This document shows positions 6,160-8,392 of a stretch of 8,392 nt of DNA, piece by piece. Position numbers and translations under genes: made by a program. The DNA comes from Gammaproteobacteria bacterium (GTDB taxonomy: Bacteria > Gemmatimonadota > Gemmatimonadetes > Longimicrobiales > Gaopeijiaceae), in assembly GCA_009843625.1 (NCBI GenBank), contig VYDD01000352.1:1-8392 (forward strand). The letters are read 5' to 3'. The notes under the pieces are model-generated. The model was not told the origin of the DNA. It worked only from the letters and a program-made list of their open reading frames with translations, and ran no database searches. The first letter of the stretch is position 1, and every line of letters begins with the position of its first letter.

Positions 6160-8088
6160 GTGTCTCTTCGTGACCCGGCCCTCTTGCTCGCACTGCTGCT
6201 CGGCGGCGGCGCCGTGTTCCCGGGCTGTGGGGGCGAAGAGGTTCCCGCTCTGACAGCACCAGAGTCGCCGCCGGTCCCGGCCCCAACCGCGCCCTCGCCG
6301 ACGCTGACGGCGCCGGAGGACCTCCGGGTCACCAGCCAGGGCTCGGACTACATCGAGTGGTCCTGGAACGCGGTCGCGGGCGCTCTCGCGTACCACGCAC
6401 AGTTCAGTACAGACGACACGTTCACGACCGCCGACGCGACCTACCTGATCATCGCCCCGAAGACGTCCTACCGGGTCGAGGAGTTGTCCGACGGCACGAC
6501 CGGGCATTTCCGGGTTCGAGCCGCCGGCGCGGTCTCGCTGACGAGCCTGCAGTTGAGCGAGTGGAGCGAGGCGGTGATGGGCGCCACCACAGCCCCAGCA
6601 GTCGCACCGCTTGGCACTCCGCAGAATCTCCGTGCGACGGACCCGCGTGAAGATTCCGTCACCCTGCGGTGGGACCCTGTGAGCGGCGCCGGCTCCTACG
6701 AGGTGCAGCAGCGCGAACCGGATGGCCACAACGAATGGCGTAACGCCGACTGTGAAGGCGTGGAGCCGGGCAATCTGGTCGAAGGCGAGGAATGCGTCGC
6801 CGGCGGACTCGAGGCGGGCACGGATTACGACTTCCGAGTCCGGGCGGTCCCTACCGACACGGACCAGCACCGGGAGAGCGCGTGGAGCGCCGCTCAGGAA
6901 GCCCAGACGGCGGAGACGGGCGCGCAGCCGACCGAGCCGACGACCGGCGCGATGGGGAATCTCAACGTGCGATGGACGAGTGACGCCGAAGGCATCATGT
7001 GGACTTGGGATCGTTTGCCCGGCGCGACCTACGACTACGCCATCGTCACGGACAGCGACCTCCGTCGCCGCGGTTCATCGAACCCCTGCGCCGACGCGAT
7101 CTACGAGCAGTTGGACGTGGCGGACACGCACGCGGAGAGCGCCGCCGATCCGGTAGCGCTGCTCTGCGTCCGGACGAGCAATCCGGACGACGACTCGGAG
7201 AACCTGTCGTTCGCCTGGGCCGTGACTCCCCCCTTCCCTCCGGCAGCCCCCGACCCCGCCGCGGTCTCGCCGCCCTGGGATTCCGCCGAGGCGACCCGGG
7301 CGCTCACCTGGACGGGGATCAACGTGGAAGGCGGTTTCGGGTACGAGATGAATGTAGTCGCCGATCCACAAAGCCGGAACAACGTCACCCCGGATCGGCC
7401 GACCAGCGAAGCGCTCCAGCGCGTCTGCAGCGCCGGGCAGTTCCACGAAAGCGGCGACACCGACGTACCGCTGACCGATCTGGAGACTACCCTCACTCGC
7501 CTGGAGCCCTACACGGGGTATCTGCTGTGCCTCCGGATGAAGAACGTCGCCGGCGCCACGGATTGGGTTGTTCCGGAGGGCAACGCGGAGCATCAGACGG
7601 CCCCCGGTAGGCCCTCCCCACCGATAAGGAACATCGACCGTTCGGAGGATGACCGGGACGCCGACAACGAGAAGATCGTCTGGGATATCGAGACCCGAGG
7701 AAACGTCCACGTACCGAGGGAGCCCGGTGACTTCATCCTGCGGGTGATCCAGCATCCCGACAGGATCGACGACGACGGCGACACCTTTCACGACGACCCG
7801 GCGCCGCGGCCCCGTGCGGAGGACTGTGGCAGGAGCGCCTTCCAGTCGGGCGACTACACCAATCCCCAGATCACCCCGGCGCTTACCGGCCAGGGGTTCA
7901 GCGCAACGCTTCCGGTTCCCCGCCCCACAGGAGAATTACCCGTCGCATCCGGAAGCAGTGAGGTCATTCCGGTCATCGTCTCGCTATGCGTCCAGGCGAG
8001 GTACGCAACCGGCGGGGGCGAACTCCTGGGGCCGTGGGCCATCAGTGCCGCGGAAACCGTGGAGCAGCAGCGGACACAGTCGCAATAG
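6160..8088 (+). CDS. Large lipoprotein-like protein of tandem fibronectin-III-like modules
   Basis: A 642-aa exported protein without a visible catalytic motif. An N-terminal hydrophobic segment (ALLLALLLGGGAV) ends in VFPGC, with Cys23 a candidate lipid anchor; the lipobox is imperfect. A Pro/Ala/Thr linker follows, then about five Ig-like modules: 52-141 (YIEWSWNAV to WSEAV), 152-250 (VTLRWDPVSGAGSYEVQQ to YDFRVRAVP), 266-357 (IMWTWDRLPGATYDYAIV), 375-475 (ALTWTGINVEGGFGYEMNVV to YLLCLRMKN) and 485-632 (IVWDIETRGN to VSLCVQARY). The first two are clear fibronectin type III; the last three are degenerate. Beyond Cys23 there are eight cysteines, two per module in modules 2-5 (198/212, 310/336, 423/457, 556/610). 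The role is probably adhesion, scaffolding or binding at the cell surface, possibly with the neighbouring proteases. The GTG at 6160 is the first start in frame (a TGA lies at 6145-6147) but has no clear ribosome site. Confidence 0.85.
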   Translation: MSLRDPALLLALLLGGGAVFPGCGGEEVPALTAPESPPVPAPTAPSPTLTAPEDLRVTSQGSDYIEWSWNAVAGALAYHAQFSTDDTFTTADATYLIIAPKTSYRVEELSDGTTGHFRVRAAGAVSLTSLQLSEWSEAVMGATTAPAVAPLGTPQNLRATDPREDSVTLRWDPVSGAGSYEVQQREPDGHNEWRNADCEGVEPGNLVEGEECVAGGLEAGTDYDFRVRAVPTDTDQHRESAWSAAQEAQTAETGAQPTEPTTGAMGNLNVRWTSDAEGIMWTWDRLPGATYDYAIVTDSDLRRRGSSNPCADAIYEQLDVADTHAESAADPVALLCVRTSNPDDDSENLSFAWAVTPPFPPAAPDPAAVSPPWDSAEATRALTWTGINVEGGFGYEMNVVADPQSRNNVTPDRPTSEALQRVCSAGQFHESGDTDVPLTDLETTLTRLEPYTGYLLCLRMKNVAGATDWVVPEGNAEHQTAPGRPSPPIRNIDRSEDDRDADNEKIVWDIETRGNVHVPREPGDFILRVIQHPDRIDDDGDTFHDDPAPRPRAEDCGRSAFQSGDYTNPQITPALTGQGFSATLPVPRPTGELPVASGSSEVIPVIVSLCVQARYATGGGELLGPWAISAAETVEQQRTQSQ

Positions 8089-8334
8089 GGCCTCCGGCGA
8101 GGTCGGTCCCCCTTCCTCGAGAGCTGGGCAGGAACGCCCTTACACGTCACCCAACTACGCCGCGAACCCAAGGGTTCAAACGTCGGCGGTACCCCTGGCC
8201 CTCAGGCTCCGGCCCTACGACAATGGCACCCGAAGGCGACTCATCACGACCGCGCGGGTAGCTGCGGTTCGGAGTTCAAACACCCTGGCGCGGGGGGGCC
8301 CGCCGCGCCCCCCCCCGGCCGCGAGACTAAGAGG
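8089..8334. other. Intergenic region between the lipoprotein gene and a possible convergent gene
   Basis: I see no gene here. It holds a CCTC-cggc-GAGG mini-hairpin just after the stop (8091-8102), an inverted repeat GAACCC-aa-GGGTTC at 8164-8177 whose 2-base loop fits a protein-binding site better than a hairpin, and the GC-only hairpin listed separately. GTTCAAA occurs twice (8174-8180 and near 8277), but the flanks do not pair as tRNA T-arms. Confidence 0.35.
8292..8316. terminator. GC-only hairpin between convergent gene ends, possible terminator
   Basis: A run of seven G (8292-8298) faces a run of nine C (8308-8316) across a 9-base C/G loop, giving a very stable hairpin on either strand. 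It lies about 200 bp beyond the stop of the lipoprotein gene and about 20 bp beyond the possible minus-strand stop at 8335, a plausible place for a two-way terminator. Against this, no T-tract follows on either side, and homopolymers of this size are prone to sequencing error. Confidence 0.3.
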
Positions 8335-8392
8335 TTAAATGCGGAGCGTCAGGCCCACGAACCGGGCCGGCCGGCGGAGGGGGGGGGGGGCG
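8335..8392 (-). CDS. Possible C-terminal end of an outer-membrane beta-barrel gene, cut by the window edge
   Basis: The minus strand from the window edge to a TAA at 8337-8335 is open and ends RPARFVGLTLRI. Alternating hydrophobic and polar residues with a closing hydrophobic residue resemble the last strand of TonB-dependent receptors and other outer-membrane barrels, although Phe is the usual final residue. Only 18 codons are visible, three of them Pro codons produced by the terminal G-run, so this is a pattern match on a very short tail. If real, the gene is convergent with the lipoprotein gene. The plus strand offers an AAGAGG-ttaa-ATG at 8329-8341, but its frame is Arg/Gly-rich and not protein-like. 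Confidence 0.25.
   Translation of the reverse strand, partial: APPPLRRPARFVGLTLRI

Noticed and set aside
5241..6332. A 363-codon minus-strand open frame over the barrel gene
   Set aside because: It has antisense composition, and the plus strand encodes a clear signal peptide and beta-barrel strands in the same place.
6046..6870. A 274-codon minus-strand open frame over the start of the modular lipoprotein gene
   Set aside because: The plus strand encodes convincing fibronectin-III modules here. The minus translation shows no domain.
8164..8182. GGGTTCAAACG, resembling a tRNA T-arm
   Set aside because: The 3' side does not pair with the 5' side, and there is no acceptor stem. The inverted repeat with GAACCC explains the motif.
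1..8392. CRISPR arrays, insertion sequences or phage genes
   Set aside because: No regularly spaced direct repeats beyond the three 15-bp units at 6-50, no transposase or integrase motifs, and no terminal inverted repeats were seen.

Overview
The window reads as one stretch of chromosome from a GC-rich, double-membraned (Gram-negative type) bacterium. Two lipoprotein-type signal sequences with a Cys, a third weaker one, and an outer-membrane beta-barrel support the double membrane. The phylum cannot be fixed from the sequence. The style of the Ala/Pro-rich lipoproteins with Ig-like modules recalls environmental Gemmatimonadota or Acidobacteriota, but that is an impression, not evidence. There is no rRNA, tRNA, CRISPR array, transposase or phage gene. 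Every confident gene encodes an exported protein.

Layout. At 1-153 there is a short 15-bp tandem repeat, pentapeptide-like on the minus strand, with no intact gene. At 154-1428 (minus) lies a secreted matrixin-type zinc metalloprotease with a C-terminal beta-sandwich. It is divergent from a small secreted protein of unknown function at 1658-2260 (plus). The shared 229-bp gap holds nested inverted repeats over back-to-back -35-like hexamers. At 2361-2432 is a possible 23-codon leader ORF. At 2498-3715 and 3831-5099 (plus) are two tandem paralogous zinc metalloprotease lipoproteins. Their catalytic halves match, but the N-terminal module differs: fibronectin type III in the first and a BIG_2-type Ig-like domain in the second. 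A gene-poor gap (5100-5429) carries a strong palindrome. It is followed by a small outer-membrane beta-barrel protein (5430-6053) and a large lipoprotein-like protein made of about five fibronectin-III-like modules (6160-8088). At 8335-8392 (minus) there may be the last codons of another beta-barrel gene, convergent with the previous one. A GC-only hairpin lies between them. Long G and C homopolymers close the window and may be sequencing or assembly artefacts.

Taken together this looks like a surface and secretion locus: three predicted extracytoplasmic zinc proteases of two kinds, a barrel, and a modular lipoprotein that shares its Ig-like module type with one protease. Proteolysis of extracellular or envelope substrates is the plain reading. 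Nothing here resembles a defence, secretion-machine or biosynthetic system. The most original points are the protease pair with swapped N-terminal modules, the odd zinc-site variant in the second protease, the two-cysteines-per-module pattern in the large lipoprotein, and the architecture of the divergent promoter region.
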